From: Engraulis encrasicolus
Taxonomy: Eukaryota > Chordata > Actinopteri > Clupeiformes > Engraulidae
Direction of reading: 5' to 3'
DNA length: 64,000 nucleotides
Assembly: GCF_034702125.1 (NCBI RefSeq)
Contig: NC_085865.1
Location: 43,446,194 to 43,510,193 of the forward strand
Shown: piece after piece, positions 1-47,890 of the stretch
How positions within the stretch are numbered: the first letter of the stretch is position 1
Layout of the letters: every line of letters begins with the position of its first letter
Position numbers and translations under genes: made by a program
Notes under the pieces: generated by a model
The model's database searches: none
What the model saw: the letters and a program-made list of their open reading frames with translations, nothing else
Told to the model about the DNA's origin: nothing

Positions 1-116
1 TCCATCCAACCATCAGTCCATCATTTTTGGCCTCTGACTCATACAGCATTTCCTTCCGTCGTATCCCACTCAACCTCCCATTCGTCCATCGTTCTTTCTC
101 TCTCTCTCGTCCTCAG
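1..116 (-). other. Start of gcm2 3' UTR or downstream flank
   Basis: These bases follow the gcm2 stop codon in the transcribed direction. They hold a short TC-rich run (91-110). I see no polyadenylation signal, so the UTR probably continues beyond the window. Confidence 0.6.
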
Positions 117-1070
117 TCAGTACTCCCCTCCGTCGTAGCGGAATGCGTGACTCACCCTCTCGGGGTAGTTGTTGGCGGAGTAGCTTCCGTAGCTGCGGAA
201 CGAGTCCAAGTTCTCCGTCCTCTCGATCTTGGCGGGCAGCGTGTCTTGGTAGCTGAGGGCCGACTTGATGACGCCCGAGTCCTCCGCCGCCGCAATCTTC
301 AGATCGGTGTAAGGGGCCGCCGCCGCCGCGTCCTCCAGCAGCACGTTGCAGTTGGGGATGGCCTTGACGTCGTACAGGTGGTTCTCCCCGTACTTGACCA
401 CAGAGGGCTTGGGGCAGGGCTGGTAGGACACCTTGGTGGTGGTGGTGATGATGGTCTGCAGGGCTGCGGGCGTGCTGGGCGTGGGTCCCGTGTAGCGGCA
501 CGGGTAGTCGCTGTTATAGTAGGCGGCGGCGGCATGGTGGTTGGCATTGGCTGGCAACTGCCCGTACTCGCCCCTATCCCCGTACCCACCCTTACCCAGA
601 ATCTGCTTCCACCCTCCCAGCTTGGCACCCGTGTCGTACCCCACCCGCTCGTGACCGTGACCGCCCACCAGAGTGCTGGCGCCGTGACCCGACCCGCTCA
701 GACCCCCACCACCACCACCGCCAGCGCTGCCCGCTTTGCCGGCCTCTGTCTCTGAGGGCGGGCTGGCAGCGGTATCCTTGTAGAGGGTGGTGTAGGGCCC
801 GGGCGTGGGCAGGTAGCTGGGCATGGGGAACTCGTAGTGGGGCCGCGCCATGTAGAGCCGGGGGTTGGCGGCGGCAGCCTTCTGGAGAGAGCTGGGGGTC
901 TCGCCCATGGAGTCGTAGGCAAACTTGTAGGGCTCGGTGGGGCTCTGGAAGGGAGGGTAGTGCTGTGCCGGTAAGGGCAGGTTGGGCTCCAGCAGGTTGA
1001 AGGTGCGGTCCAGACCGTCCACGCAGGGCAACTGGTGGTGCAGCTGGCCAAACGGGTCGTGGTAGCGGGC
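117..1070 (-). CDS. gcm2: gcm2 terminal coding exon (transactivation region)
   Basis: 954 bases and 317 codons plus stop, after a CCTGCAG/GCCCGC acceptor. It is proline/tyrosine-rich with GCM2-like landmarks ([40 protein letters not shown] at the end). It also has an eight-glycine run, a four-alanine run (HHAAAAYY) and a five-alanine run (EDAAAAAP). It is strongly GC-rich compared with the introns around it. Confidence 0.94.
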   Translation of the reverse strand, partial: ARYHDPFGQLHHQLPCVDGLDRTFNLLEPNLPLPAQHYPPFQSPTEPYKFAYDSMGETPSSLQKAAAANPRLYMARPHYEFPMPSYLPTPGPYTTLYKDTAASPPSETEAGKAGSAGGGGGGGLSGSGHGASTLVGGHGHERVGYDTGAKLGGWKQILGKGGYGDRGEYGQLPANANHHAAAAYYNSDYPCRYTGPTPSTPAALQTIITTTTKVSYQPCPKPSVVKYGENHLYDVKAIPNCNVLLEDAAAAAPYTDLKIAAAEDSGVIKSALSYQDTLPAKIERTENLDSFRSYGSYSANNYPERVSHAFRYDGGEY

Positions 1071-2517
1071 CTGCAGGGACACACAGACACACACACATGG
1101 GGGTGTATGAGTACATTTGCATACGATGTGATATGATGTTGATGGTTTGTCAGAGGGCTCAACTTCTGGAGATAAATGTATAACTTTGGGTGCACGATAA
1201 AGGTTGCCAACTTTGAGAAGAGGAAAAATCTGCACTCACAAGCTGAGTCTCCATATTTATTTATAAATTACCACCATGTCCACAAGCAGACGCGTTTCGG
1301 CTCTTAAGCTATCAGTGCATGGTACTCATGATGTTGATGCTGTTTCCAAACGATATCTCAATGTACTTGTATGGTTACAATAAAGTACTTCTATTTCTAG
1401 TTCTGTGATGAATATGTACAATTGATGTAAATAGGTGGTACTTTTCCACAGTATATGATAGACTGTACTGTATGTATACTAGCCCTGCACTCACACACAG
1501 GACTGCATGAGTCCATTTATAAATGTCTGTGGTGTGTATTTTTGATATGTTGATATGTTTGTGAGATACTGTACATGTGTACAAAGGATGTGAATAGGTG
1601 GTATACTGTACATGATATGTGTATTGCTCTCTAAACACAATACACAGACATGGTGCTATGGTACTGCATAGTAGGTTTTGCATTTGATATGTGTACGTAT
1701 GTGTGAAATGTGTTTGTATGATGAATATCTAAGTCAAACAAGGAAGTGGTGCGCACATCGAAATTACAGGTGCAGGACAACAGGGTCAGACAACTAAGAA
1801 AATAAAGTTTAATGTCTGCACACTTTGCTCATGTGTTTTTATTCTGTCTTTTACCATGTGAACGTTTTTGATCTACTCTTCATCAGATGTGATAAATATG
1901 TATAAATGACGTGAATAGGTGATGTACATATATCTCTATAGAAAATTATATGTGTGCACTTGCCCTGCACACAGAATACACATACACATTGTTGCATGCC
2001 TCTATTTGTGTATCATGGGTATACAGTACGTGACATGTGTAGGCCTACGCGTGTAGGTAAATGCTATGGGTGTAGATGTCTATAATATCATGTGTATTGT
2101 TGCATAATTATTGATCATCTTCATTTCCTTTCACATTAACACAGTAACAGATTTCTACTCTAGTCAAATTTCTGCTCGGCCATTTTCTTTGTCTTATTGT
2201 GTATAGGTACATGAGGCATAACAGGTAAAAGGGGTCAATCTACGTATGTGACTCAGGTAAATCACTAAGTGCAAATGAGAGTGTTCTAATGATTTTATGT
2301 TGAACGTTCAATTTTGGGACCATTTAAAAATGTTACAATTTTTCTCTCTGCGTCCAGACGTAGTTAACATTCGTGTTAACACATGTTAATATTCTTTGCA
2401 TATAGCACCTCACCTGTCTGTCTCTTTATCTCTTTGTGCGGTATGTGAACCAGAACACTACAAGTTTGTGTAGCACAATGTGTATTTCTGTGGGAGAAAG
2501 TGGGACACACACGTACT

Positions 2518-2609
<92 letters not shown>

Positions 2610-5600
2610 CCTCGGATTCCATGGGTCGGCGTTTCTGTGAGAAGTGTGGCGACGACATTCTCCTCTTCACGGCACTCCTGCGCGCCTCCGTTTCCGACTT
2701 GCTCTCCGGCCGTGGGTGATCATGCACTCCTTTGGCCTGTACACGAAACGAGGTGAAGGAATACAAATAGGAATAAAAAACAAAATAAGCGTCACTTTAA
2801 CAGTGATACCTTTTCCCACAAGAACATATACAAATGCTAATAGGAATAAAAGCAAAACAAATATAAGTTTGATTCAGTGATACCTTTACACACAATGCCC
2901 GATAAAAAATGCTAATAGAACTAATAACAAAATAAACATCATGTAATCTCAGTGATGACTGACATCGATACTCATGGAATCTAATAGACGTTGTCTTTGT
3001 TTGATTAATGATGGCATGCACTGTCTCCCTAAGGCTATAGATTCAGCTGATACTCCTGTAATCTGTAATGAGTGAGTGTAGTACAGCATGTTTATACTAA
3101 TGGCAGACGGTTAAATTACAGATAAAACACTTGCTTCTATGTGTGTAGCATATAATGTAATACAGCCATAATACAACAGACAGCAATCTCTGTTTGTTGA
3201 AGGAGCAGTTTCACAATTTTGACCACATTTATTGTTCTTAATAAAATTATTACTTATAGTTTAAACCTTCACAATAGGGAATATGTATACTACACTGTAA
3301 AGTCTACATGTACATGTTTATGTAAAGGCATTGTATTGCATTTAATATTGAAGCACTGTAATGAACTACTAGCCCACCTGGAATCATATGGTTATGGATT
3401 TAAACTTTGTAAAGGCATTTTAGGCCAATTGTATTTAATATTACAGTACGAACTGATAGCCCACCTGGAATAATATGGCTATGGATTTAAACATGGATCT
3501 GAGAGTGTCTCTGCTCTATCCTCCTTTGTTTGGATTTAAACATGGTACAGGCATTGTATTGCATTTAATATTGAAGTAATGCACTAATGGCCCACCTGGA
3601 AGAATATGGCTTTGTTGTCCACCCTCCAGAAGTTGGTGACGGGGTATCCACTGTGGCCGCGGCAGGGCACCAGCTCCAGAGCCGAGTTGCAGCTGGGACA
3701 CAGCTTCTCTGGACAGGAACAGACGACATGACGATGGGTTAGTACTAGTAGCCTACATAACACACTTTATATTTTTGAAACTGTATCGTAAATAATAAAT
3801 GACTGAATAAAATAAAAATTATATTAAAAAATAGTATGGGTTAGTATTTCTTTGTTTATGTGAACATGAAACACCAGCACACTGTAACATCAGATGCCTG
3901 ATGCCCATGTAAAGTGAAGTTCTGAATTTGAGTCAAGGTGCTTCTAGTAGAAGAGCATGACATGTTTTACAAGTGTTTTACGTGTGTTACAGGGGTTTTG
4001 AGAAAAATGCATTATGCCGTACAATAAGGAGAGACCTTTGGGGAAAGGGGTTTAAAAACTTCCTGATGATAAAATCTTTTGGGAGGACAATTTGCATTTT
4101 AGGTTTATTATTATTTCCCGAGTCCCTGAGTCAGCTGCACAGAACTATAAAATCAAAAGTTCCTCCTCATGGTTGTTTAAATATGATTAATGGGCACTTT
4201 ATATGTTTTATATCTGAACACTATCTATCCACAACTGTAGTGTACTGCAATTAAAATGATTTTCAATCCCCTTGTGTGATTTTAAACTTTGCTGTTCTTA
4301 CCATCTCTTTCAGAAATGTTACTTGCTAAGATATCATTCTCTATGTTGAGAATTAGCTTTGTTATCCTTTATCATGCGTAATCCTGTATTACAGCTCTAC
4401 CTCTATGTGTGTTGTTTGCACGGCAACCACAACCACAACATTGTGAGAGACGCATTGACTTCAAAATCCCCTGACAAAGGCTTACACAGTCGGACACTAA
4501 TAATAATCATTAATCATAACTCATAATAATCATTAGACAGTGTCAGTGATTTTCCGAGCATTAATGTTACCCCTGCCAATGAACCCAACAATGAATTGTT
4601 ACAGCAGAATATTAATATTATTATGTCATTAGGGCAATTAATCTTCTAAATAAATTCTGCTCTTTTACTGTCCTGAAGTGCGTTGTAAAGAGCTGCTGAA
4701 TATTGTTAGTGAATAGCAATGTCAGCATATGGAAAACATGTTAACTGGACTTCAAAACAGTATTTTAAACTCTTGCTTTCAGTTTACTCATTGTAACATA
4801 AGGAATATTAGGATGGGCATATATATTTGTGAGTCATGTATTGAGTCTAAACATGTTTGCCTTCCAAATGCATCAGGTATTCACTATTCAGACATTCACA
4901 TTCCTGAATGACTCCAATGCTTTTGACAATGCCTGCCGTGTATGGTACAAAGGTGTGTATGTGGGGCTGGCATGAATATAATGTTATAATTGTAAAGTAT
5001 TAAATAGCCTGCGGCAATGTAATTCTAAAAGCAAAAACATGCTTTGTTATATAGACAGTCTTTTGATTGAGATCATTTTCAGTTTCCATCATTAGGTGTT
5101 TATTTAAAACAGTGTGCCTTAAATCAAGAGATCCTAATGGTTCCCTTTTTACATTTTCTATAATTACCACAAACACAGGAAATAATTTCCTCAATTGTGA
5201 CGATATTTCCAAATTTAATTCTTGAACTAAATCTTCATCCTTAAGGTTTCTTATTCTAAACATAACATTTAGGAGAGCAATGTTTTATGATTTTTTAAAT
5301 CCAAGCCTAGAGTCTGGGAGCATCCTTTAGCTGACTGAATTATTTGCTCTCTAACCCAGGCACATCTAAAGGGAAATGTATATTTAAAAAAAAATCTACA
5401 AATGCAAATATTATGTTGAATCAAATCATTCTTGTTTAACCCCATCATTTGTACATGTCTGCTTAAAGGTATACCCTGTAATTAGTCTATCACCTCCAGA
5501 CAAATATGAAGTAAGATTGTAACACATTGTCTTTGCCATAGGCTGTATGTTTTCTGTAAGGCGGAACATTAAAAGTGGACTATATCCCAATTCACAAAAG

Positions 5601-6767
5601 AGTTCTATTTTGCCAAGGATGACACCAGTGACAATATTTTTGGTGAAAGGAGATTTGTGTATATGACAGTGTGCTAAAAACGTGTACCTGTCCAACCACT
5701 GCTTTTAGTACTGACCTACAGTATGACCTTCAACACTGACACATTTCATGGGTTAAAACAAATGAGCTTACTTGGACAGATATGTCCCATAGAGAAGTTT
5801 GCGAAGAAGCTAAATATGTAGGTCCTAGTAGGCCCTTAAAGGGTGACATATACGTACCAAGCTATAGAACCCAAAAAGGTTCTATTTAGAACCTTTTGTT
5901 TTAAGAGTGTAGCCTAATACAAGGATATACCCTAACTTGATCATCCTTTGAGTGGTTTGAATGTGGGAGCTAAAAATGATCCTACCATAGCCTTTAAGCC
6001 GAGACATAAACTTTTTTAGGCCCAAGTGAAAGTTAAACAGCCTTTTAGATGGGGGTATTTTGTGAATTGGCATAGTGTCTTCACACCACAAGGCAGTAGC
6101 GATGGTACCTGTCTCTCACTTACTTTGCTGCTTTTGTCGTGCTTTGTCGCAAATAGCAGGCCTCAGTTGTAGTTTACTGCCGTCGCTAAGCGTACAGTTT
6201 CTGGCGCATACCACGACGCCTAGGCAGGACTTCTTGAGAATCTGGCAGTTGTGGTTGTTGGTGTTCCGCATCGCCCAGCCACTCAGGTGCCGCTGCGCGT
6301 TCTTGTCATCGGCACTGTAGATGTAACGAACGTAGCCGTCCGTCCATTCTTGGAAGGCATCAAACTGCTTCATGTCCTGAGGTTACAAGGTTTGATATAA
6401 GTTAGCTTAAGTTACACCACAACATGAATAAATACAGATGGGGTAAGCATGTTGAACTGGTGTACCCTACAGTTCACACTATTCTAAAGCAAAAGTAAAG
6501 CTATTGTAATGTGTTTAATTGTGTGATAGAATAGTAGTGTTGAAACCACTGGAAATAAAATGTTTTACGGCCTTTATCGTGTGATTCCAATGCGAGGTAA
6601 CAACAGCAACTACGAGTGCGGTTTCCAGTTGTCCCTGTGGTTCATGCATAAGCGGAGCATAGCCTACTCACCTGGGGAAGCTTGGGGTCGTTGATGTCCC
6701 AAGTCAGCTTCATTCCGAAAGAGCAAACACAGTCCGAGCTGTCGAACTGATCAGTCGCTTTTGACAT
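117..6767 (-). CDS. gcm2: GCM-domain transcription factor Gcm2 (complete, 5 coding exons)
   Basis: Exons in transcript order: 6672-6767, 6124-6376, 3596-3708, 2611-2736, 117-1070. Phases are 0, 1, 0, 0 and they join into 513 codons plus stop, close to the ~500 residues of vertebrate GCM2. The GCM domain fills roughly residues 20-185: [10 protein letters not shown], then [81 protein letters not shown] and [18 protein letters not shown]. These include the Cys and His positions that bind zinc in the family. GCM proteins bind ATGCGGGT-type sites. GCM2 drives parathyroid formation in tetrapods and pharyngeal and H+-ionocyte fates in fish. The [13 protein letters not shown] start and [10 protein letters not shown] match GCM2 better than GCM1. 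The C-terminal half is low-complexity, with Gly and Ala runs, and carries the conserved [10 protein letters not shown] segment. The family call is secure; the function in this species is inferred. Confidence 0.96.
1071..2610 (-). other. gcm2 intron 4, AT-rich with degenerate repeat
   Basis: The intron is AT-rich. A phrase of the form TATGTA-x-ATGATGT-GAATAGGTG recurs at about 1408-1440, 1585-1605 and 1897-1923, usually followed by a CCCTGCACAC-like stretch, so a diverged repeat of a few hundred bases is likely. It also holds the CA microsatellite beside exon 4. I see no further coding sequence. Confidence 0.5.
2523..2606. repeat. (CA)n microsatellite touching the gcm2 exon 4 donor
   Basis: About 42 CA units, read as GT on the gcm2 transcript. 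It starts four bases after the exon/intron border at 2611, so it forms the beginning of intron 4. Confidence 0.97.
2611..2736 (-). CDS. gcm2: gcm2 coding exon 4
   Basis: 126 bases, phase 0 on both sides, 42 codons starting [20 protein letters not shown], which closes the GCM domain, followed by a basic stretch ([15 protein letters not shown]). The donor GAG/GTTAGT runs straight into a long GT repeat on the transcribed strand. Confidence 0.95.
3328..3610. repeat. Tandem duplication copying the gcm2 exon 3 donor region
   Basis: Three diverged copies of a ~85-130 bp unit. Each holds CATTTAATATT, then GCCCACCTGGAA, then ATATGG. The third copy (3549-3610) is the real end of exon 3 with its donor. 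The copies at about 3372 and 3460 put the same TTCCAG/GTGGGC junction inside intron 3. Confidence 0.8.
3596..3708 (-). CDS. gcm2: gcm2 coding exon 3 (zinc-binding half of GCM domain)
   Basis: 113 bases, phase 1 in and phase 0 out. The split codon gives KK before [20 protein letters not shown] and [15 protein letters not shown]. The acceptor is TCCAG/AGAAG and the donor is TTCCAG/GTGGGC. Near-copies of the last bases of this exon and its donor lie downstream in the intron (see the tandem repeat at 3328-3610). Confidence 0.95.
3709..6123 (-). other. gcm2 intron 2, no gene seen
   Basis: AT-rich intronic sequence with no convincing ORF. Near 5860-5915 is a short palindromic stretch (GAACC..GGTTCTATTTAGAACC) that resembles the end of a small fish MITE. 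Confidence 0.5.
6124..6376 (-). CDS. gcm2: gcm2 coding exon 2 (core of GCM domain)
   Basis: 253 bases, from a CTCAG/GACATG acceptor to a CAAA/GTAAG donor, phase 0 in and phase 1 out. It carries [21 protein letters not shown] and [13 protein letters not shown], the most conserved part of the DNA-binding domain, with several zinc-ligand cysteines. Confidence 0.95.
6672..6767 (-). CDS. gcm2: gcm2 coding exon 1
   Basis: It encodes 32 codons from the first ATG (6765-6767 on the minus strand) to LPQ, ending at a CAG/GTGAGT donor. The sequence [13 protein letters not shown] is the conserved N-terminal lead into the GCM domain. A CACAG lies just 5' of the ATG, so an upstream non-coding exon is possible. 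Confidence 0.92.
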
Positions 6768-8439
6768 ACTGTGAAAGTCAAACGGTCTTTGTCAACGTAT
6801 ACCGTCCTTAGATGTCGTCCTTGTCGCGGTTTGATTCCGGACCTTGTTGTGACATGGGAGTTAAGTTACCCACCATAAAATAAATTCCAATATTAAATCA
6901 GGTCGAGGACATTTGAGTTTTATAATATATCAACACATGTGTGTAAAGCATTGTCGCTATTAATTCCTGTAGGATCCAAAATCAGCTAGTCCAGAATTCC
7001 AGCGCTTCAGCAAAGGTGTGCGTAAAGACAGGGGCGGCATGTAATGGCAACAGGTAAGGGCTGTCTGTCGTATGTAAAAGGAGGAGGCTGGACTAACGTT
7101 CTCAAGTCAGGCTGCAGATGCCTACTTTAACTAACTCTTTTTCATACATTCGTGACCTCCCTTAACTTACTGAAGGCTGTGTGTAACTGTAGGCCCACGG
7201 CTCAATTATTTTAACAACAGAAACTGTAAGCACATGTTCTATCCAACACATAGGTAAGGCATATTACAAGGGGTATGTATTTAAACGCTGTCGTTATTTT
7301 TCCGTGGCTATGCAATTTTTGGTGATGTAGAAGGAGGGGGGGGGGGGTGTATGCTACCTGGTGTGGCACAAAACTTGACGGTTTGGAATTTCACGTCGCC
7401 CATGTGCGTCAGCGAAATTTATGCAAGCTCTTTAGAAATGAGAGGTGATCAGAACTTAATGACAGATATGCCTAGCTCTAAAACTAACGAATCTCCCGGC
7501 AGACCAGCCAAAGGTAGCCTACTGTAAGTTGATCCATGTGAGGTCAGCACTGTTATATGTAAACGCGGGGCAAGCTGGACTGCTGACATGAAAACGGCCA
7601 TGCTCGTGAACAAAACAAACAAAAGATATGCAAAACAACCTCACAGTTCACACGCCTTTTTTCTTTTCTTTTCCCGTTTTGATTTTAATTTTGTAATCGC
7701 AAAGGTGTCTTTATGTAATAAAAGGTCATCTGTTTCCACATAAGCAGAGGTCTACATCTCTCCTATTTTAGGGTCAGACATGTAATTGGATAATAAAGCG
7801 CATGAAATGGGTAATTGTGCGCAATTATTTTAGAAGTGGCCTTCCACATCGCATTGTAATAGTGAAGTACCCTTGTTCACTTAGTTTTTACACCTAAACC
7901 AAGAACATAAAATGTGGCCCCTTTTTTTGCCACAATGCACATGAGACTGTGCCATAATCACACCATATAGACCTATAACTATAACTATAATTATATATAA
8001 TAACTGCTTTGATATTGGCATTAGTCACACATAGGTAAACTCATTTACATCGTAGTATATTGGTTGTGCCCTATCAGGAACGCACAGATAATATCTACAC
8101 CAGTGTTGATACAGTAAACGTCCACGTGTGTCAGCCTTTCAATTGGTAAATGACATGATAGCTGACGCATTTAATACACAAACAAATGGGCGTAACCACA
8201 AACAGTACCAAATATTGTTCTTGTAAAATTGTGCTGAAAAGGTACATAAGACGTCAAAGACATACACATAGCCTATACATTACCAGTTTTCCATTCAACA
8301 TTTATTCTAATTGACCATTCGTGTTATTCGAATAAGAAAACTTGCGCGTAAAAACATTAAAAACATTCGGCATCGCCAAATTGGCGCACAAGTGATGCGA
8401 GTACCTTGTATGCAACCGTGTGCGTAAAATATGCAAGTG

Positions 8440-8632
8440 GATGTGAGAAAATGCTCATTGGATTATATCAGGAAACAAAAAAAAGTGTTTTTAAAAATAT
8501 TGTGCATTTTAAAGCATGCAGATTAAATAAACAATCAATGCAAGCGAATGTGAGAAAAGGCTCATTGGATTATATAAGGAAACAAAAAAGTGTTTCAAAA
8601 TATTGTGCATTTTTAAAGCATGCAGAGTAAAC
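8440..8632. repeat. Two-copy ~107 bp tandem repeat
   Basis: Two adjacent copies of a unit with GTGAGAAAA, GCTCATTGGATTATAT, AGGAAACAAAAA, TATTGTGCATTTT and AAAGCATGCAGA. The open frame across it is a by-product of the repeat. Confidence 0.8.
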
Positions 8633-8652
8633 AAACAAGCAAGCACACAAGC

Positions 8653-8677
8653 GCAAACAAACAAACAAACAAACAAA

Positions 8678-8712
<35 letters not shown>
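8653..8712. repeat. (AAAC)n(AAAT)n compound microsatellite
   Basis: Consecutive AAAC units change to AAAT units at about 8677. Confidence 0.95.
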
Positions 8713-8713
<1 letters not shown>

Positions 8714-9328
8714 CGTTGTCAGGCATATCCTGATAAGAACTTAAAATGAAATGCTCTTAAAGAGAAATCGTTTATTTCTGATAGCCTACTATAGGCCTAT
8801 TGCCTGGTTAACACCAGACCTAATCACAAGTGAGATGTCTTTCAGATCGAAACGATTGTGTAGAACTAAAGGCAGTATGGGAGTTCCCAGGCTAATAGGC
8901 CTACCATCCCCGAAGAGAGTGGGCTACATTAGAACTGGACTCGCTCTCCAGAATCCAATTCGAATGTAGGCCTACATTACGTAGGCCTCCCATTACGGCT
9001 GCCAGTGCCTCTTGACATAATTATATAGAGTTCCAGCCTATTCAAGTGACTTGATTTTAAACTAGCCTAAATCATTAGGTCAGCCTTTGGCAGATTGTGA
9101 CCATTTTTTTAAAATATAATTTAGGCAGAAACAGACACATTCGCAAACAAACAATATTGTCTCTAATATGCTTGCTAATAAGTGGGAGTCGTAGGCCTAT
9201 TGCTGAATTGAATGCCAGCATTATCCAGGCTTAATATGAAATTAGTCGATAGGCCTATGATATGTGCAAGACTGCTTGAATTGAAACGGGACGACTCTTC
9301 TGTTTTCGTTGATTAGGGCACTGTAAGT

Positions 9329-9377
9329 AGATGACTGGTGGTAGGTAATTAATTTGACTGGTGGTAGGTAATTAATT
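9329..9377. repeat. 23-bp direct duplication with TAATTAATT core
   Basis: The 23-bp unit GACTGGTGGTAGGTAATTAA + TTT/TTA occurs twice in a row, ~230-280 bp upstream of the sycp2l start. Each copy carries a TAATTAA homeodomain-type core. A regulatory role is only a guess. Confidence 0.6.
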
Positions 9378-9473
9378 TAACTGCCAACTGGCACGCGCAT
9401 ATCTAAATTCATATTCTCAACATTCCATTGTAGACGCATGCACTCTACAATACACTCGTACCTCTGGGGAAAC

Positions 9474-9486
9474 GTTTTGGCGCGGG
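9474..9486. promoter_or_regulatory. E2F-like site upstream of sycp2l
   Basis: The sequence TTTTGGCGCGGGA fits the E2F consensus TTTSSCGC and lies ~120 bases before the sycp2l start codon. E2F6-type repression through such sites is known for several meiotic genes. A CCAAT motif follows at about 9548. Binding is inferred from sequence only. Confidence 0.5.
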
Positions 9487-9605
9487 AGAAGCTCATCAGT
9501 CTGTCAATTGATCAATGAGTGGGCTAGTCTGTTGTGGCTGGGAGGAAACCAATTAACTAGAGCTACTAATTAGGGAGGGCGTGAGGCATTTCTGTGCTAC
9601 ACAAA

Positions 9606-45867
<36,262 letters not shown>

Positions 45868-46230
45868 ACATCTACTCTACCCGCTGGAGACTGGATTACA
45901 ACGTCTAAAACCTCTACACTACCCCCTGGAGACATGGATTTAGTTATCAGATGTAGGCTTGTCTGGATTTAAAAAAATATACTTGTAAACAAACATTAAA
46001 TATAACTTGCACTGAATCATTAACTGAAAGATTTTCAATGACGTACTGTATGAAAAGTGTTTACAGTGAGAATTGTGGACATTTCGAAGTGAGAGTTGTA
46101 CATAGCACTACACTTCAAATGTTTACAAAGAACCAATGATCCATATTAGTTTTTTGTTCAACATACTTTATTTTACTGTCTTAGTGAGGACATCTGTTGA
46201 TTTTGCTTTATAATCAATTTATTGACCAAT

Positions 46231-46236
46231 AATAAA
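46231..46236 (+). terminator. sycp2l polyadenylation signal
   Basis: AATAAA ~365 bases after the stop, followed by a T-rich stretch. It is the first good signal downstream. Confidence 0.6.
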
Positions 46237-47037
46237 AATCTACAAAACACTGAAGAGATTCTGTAAAATGTTAAAAGAATTCTTGTTACAAGATATATTT
46301 ATATTATCACAGCTGAAATCTAAGACCTCTGGAAACATTTGTAAATTCATCTGCCCTTTATCAGATGGGAGGGGTTGTGTTGTGTGTCTAAGGCAACTTT
46401 AGTTGAATGAAGACTCGCTGATGGATATAATGTTTTAATATATAGTGTGGATTCCAATATACAGACTTCCTTCCTCACTTGCCTGCTTGTGACCTCCATG
46501 ATGATTTCACTGATAATGGAAAATTAATTCAATATCTTGCAAAAGCGCAATTCTAATTTCATTTTCTCATTTGCAATTGGGATGGTGAATGAAAAACGGT
46601 CTCCCAAAAATTGTTGTGGCTAGGCTGACAGCTGGGAAACTTAATTGGTTTCTCCACGGTGGCTGGGCCAGGAGGCGGGGCGAGGCCACAAGCACAAGTG
46701 GAGGACGGGAGTGTGCATATTGGAAAGCACCCATAATGTCATGTCATACGGGACCTTTTATGCATCGCTCAGTTAATATTTCTTTTGTGAAATTTAACCA
46801 GAAGCTTCATAATGTTCATAAAAATACATTGCTCTGTGTATGATCATGTGGCTACTATCCTAGTGCTCAGCAGTGGATATAGTAGTAGTGATGTTCAGCA
46901 ATAAAACCTCTCAATTTCAGTTTGACAGAGGCCAACATACCAGGTTCAGAAACTGAAAATCCTTCCACATACAGTATTTGTTTTAGATTTGTTCTAATTC
47001 ACCATCAGCATATCCCCAGGATGCTCTGATAGGAGAG

Positions 47038-47398
47038 GGCCTTAAATGTGCACTGTGTAGGATGGTGGTCAGGCAGAGTGCGTTTTGCAACTATGCTGCT
47101 CATTGGAATTGTGCTACCTGTTGCCAAGTTTGATCTTTTCTTTGAATAGTAATAAGCTAATATTTACTAGTATAACCAAAGTACAGGAAATTGTGCTGCT
47201 AAAAATGTCTATTTCTGGAAATTCAAAATGGCAGACATGAAGTTCCCTCTTTTCATGTATGAAAAGTGCAATTTTCCCAGTCATTATGAAAACTAAAAAT
47301 ATGATGGTAAGTATTTGTGAAAAAGGAAACATTTGTGAACGGGTGACATAAATTATGTAAATGAACTACTAAAAATATTACACAGTGCACCTTTAAAG
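47038..47398. mobile_element. MITE copy 2 (GTGCACTGTGTAGG family)
   Basis: The left TGTGCACTGTGTAGGATGGT and the right ATTACACAGTGCACCTTTAA are inverted. The interior matches the copy in sycp2l intron 3. Confidence 0.85.
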
Positions 47399-47890
47399 TA
47401 ATGCCTCTCCATGGGATCTAATATCAAGAGGGGGGACAAAACACAATGAATGGGAGTCAAGGGAGAGACCTTGTTTGACTGCTGTTGGTTAAATTGTTCC
47501 ATCTTGGGTACCATGGAGCAGCATGACTTTTGGAGTCTCTATTGGTGGAACTGCCTCTGAGGACACAGGAGGCACGAATACTGTACATGGAAGGAGTTTT
47601 CACTACATCAATCCAAGATGTCCGCCTGTACTGTGCAAAGGAGTGTATTTACTGTATGCCCTGAAGGAAGTGGGAAGCACCTCTCCCGCTGATAACAATA
47701 TGAGCCATTTTTTGTGTAACGAAACCTTAAGAATTAAAAGAAACTATACGTACATAAAAATAACAATCAAGTACAAAGTGCGCTAAACATACAATCACCC
47801 AAAAAAGAAAACGTAATCCCTGCTATAGTATTCCTTTCTCAGCATATTTAGGGTTGATACAATCATTTGACCCCTGTGGGAGCAACAAGG

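Larger units (their letters stand above)
6768..9605. other. Divergent intergenic spacer gcm2 / sycp2l
   Basis: This 2.8 kb spacer separates the start codons of two divergent genes, so both promoters should lie here. It contains an eleven-base G run near 7330, two tandem ~107-bp repeats (8440-8630), AAAC/AAAT microsatellites and, near sycp2l, an E2F-like site. I see no additional coding exon. Confidence 0.6.
45868..47890. other. Convergent spacer between sycp2l and elovl2
   Basis: It holds the 3' ends of both genes. Minus-strand AATAAA motifs appear at ~46168-46173 and ~46217-46222, overlapping the sycp2l signal region. A MITE lies at 47038-47398. Confidence 0.55.

Noticed and set aside
27..755. 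Plus-strand open frame of 242 codons over gcm2
   Set aside because: It is the antisense of the GC-rich last gcm2 exon, with no splice or family support.
2376..2766. Open frames of repeated Val-Cys or Thr-His over CA/GT runs (also at 11647-11956, 24803-25292, 44577-45010)
   Set aside because: Each is a translation of a dinucleotide repeat; parts outside the repeat belong to real exons in the correct frame.
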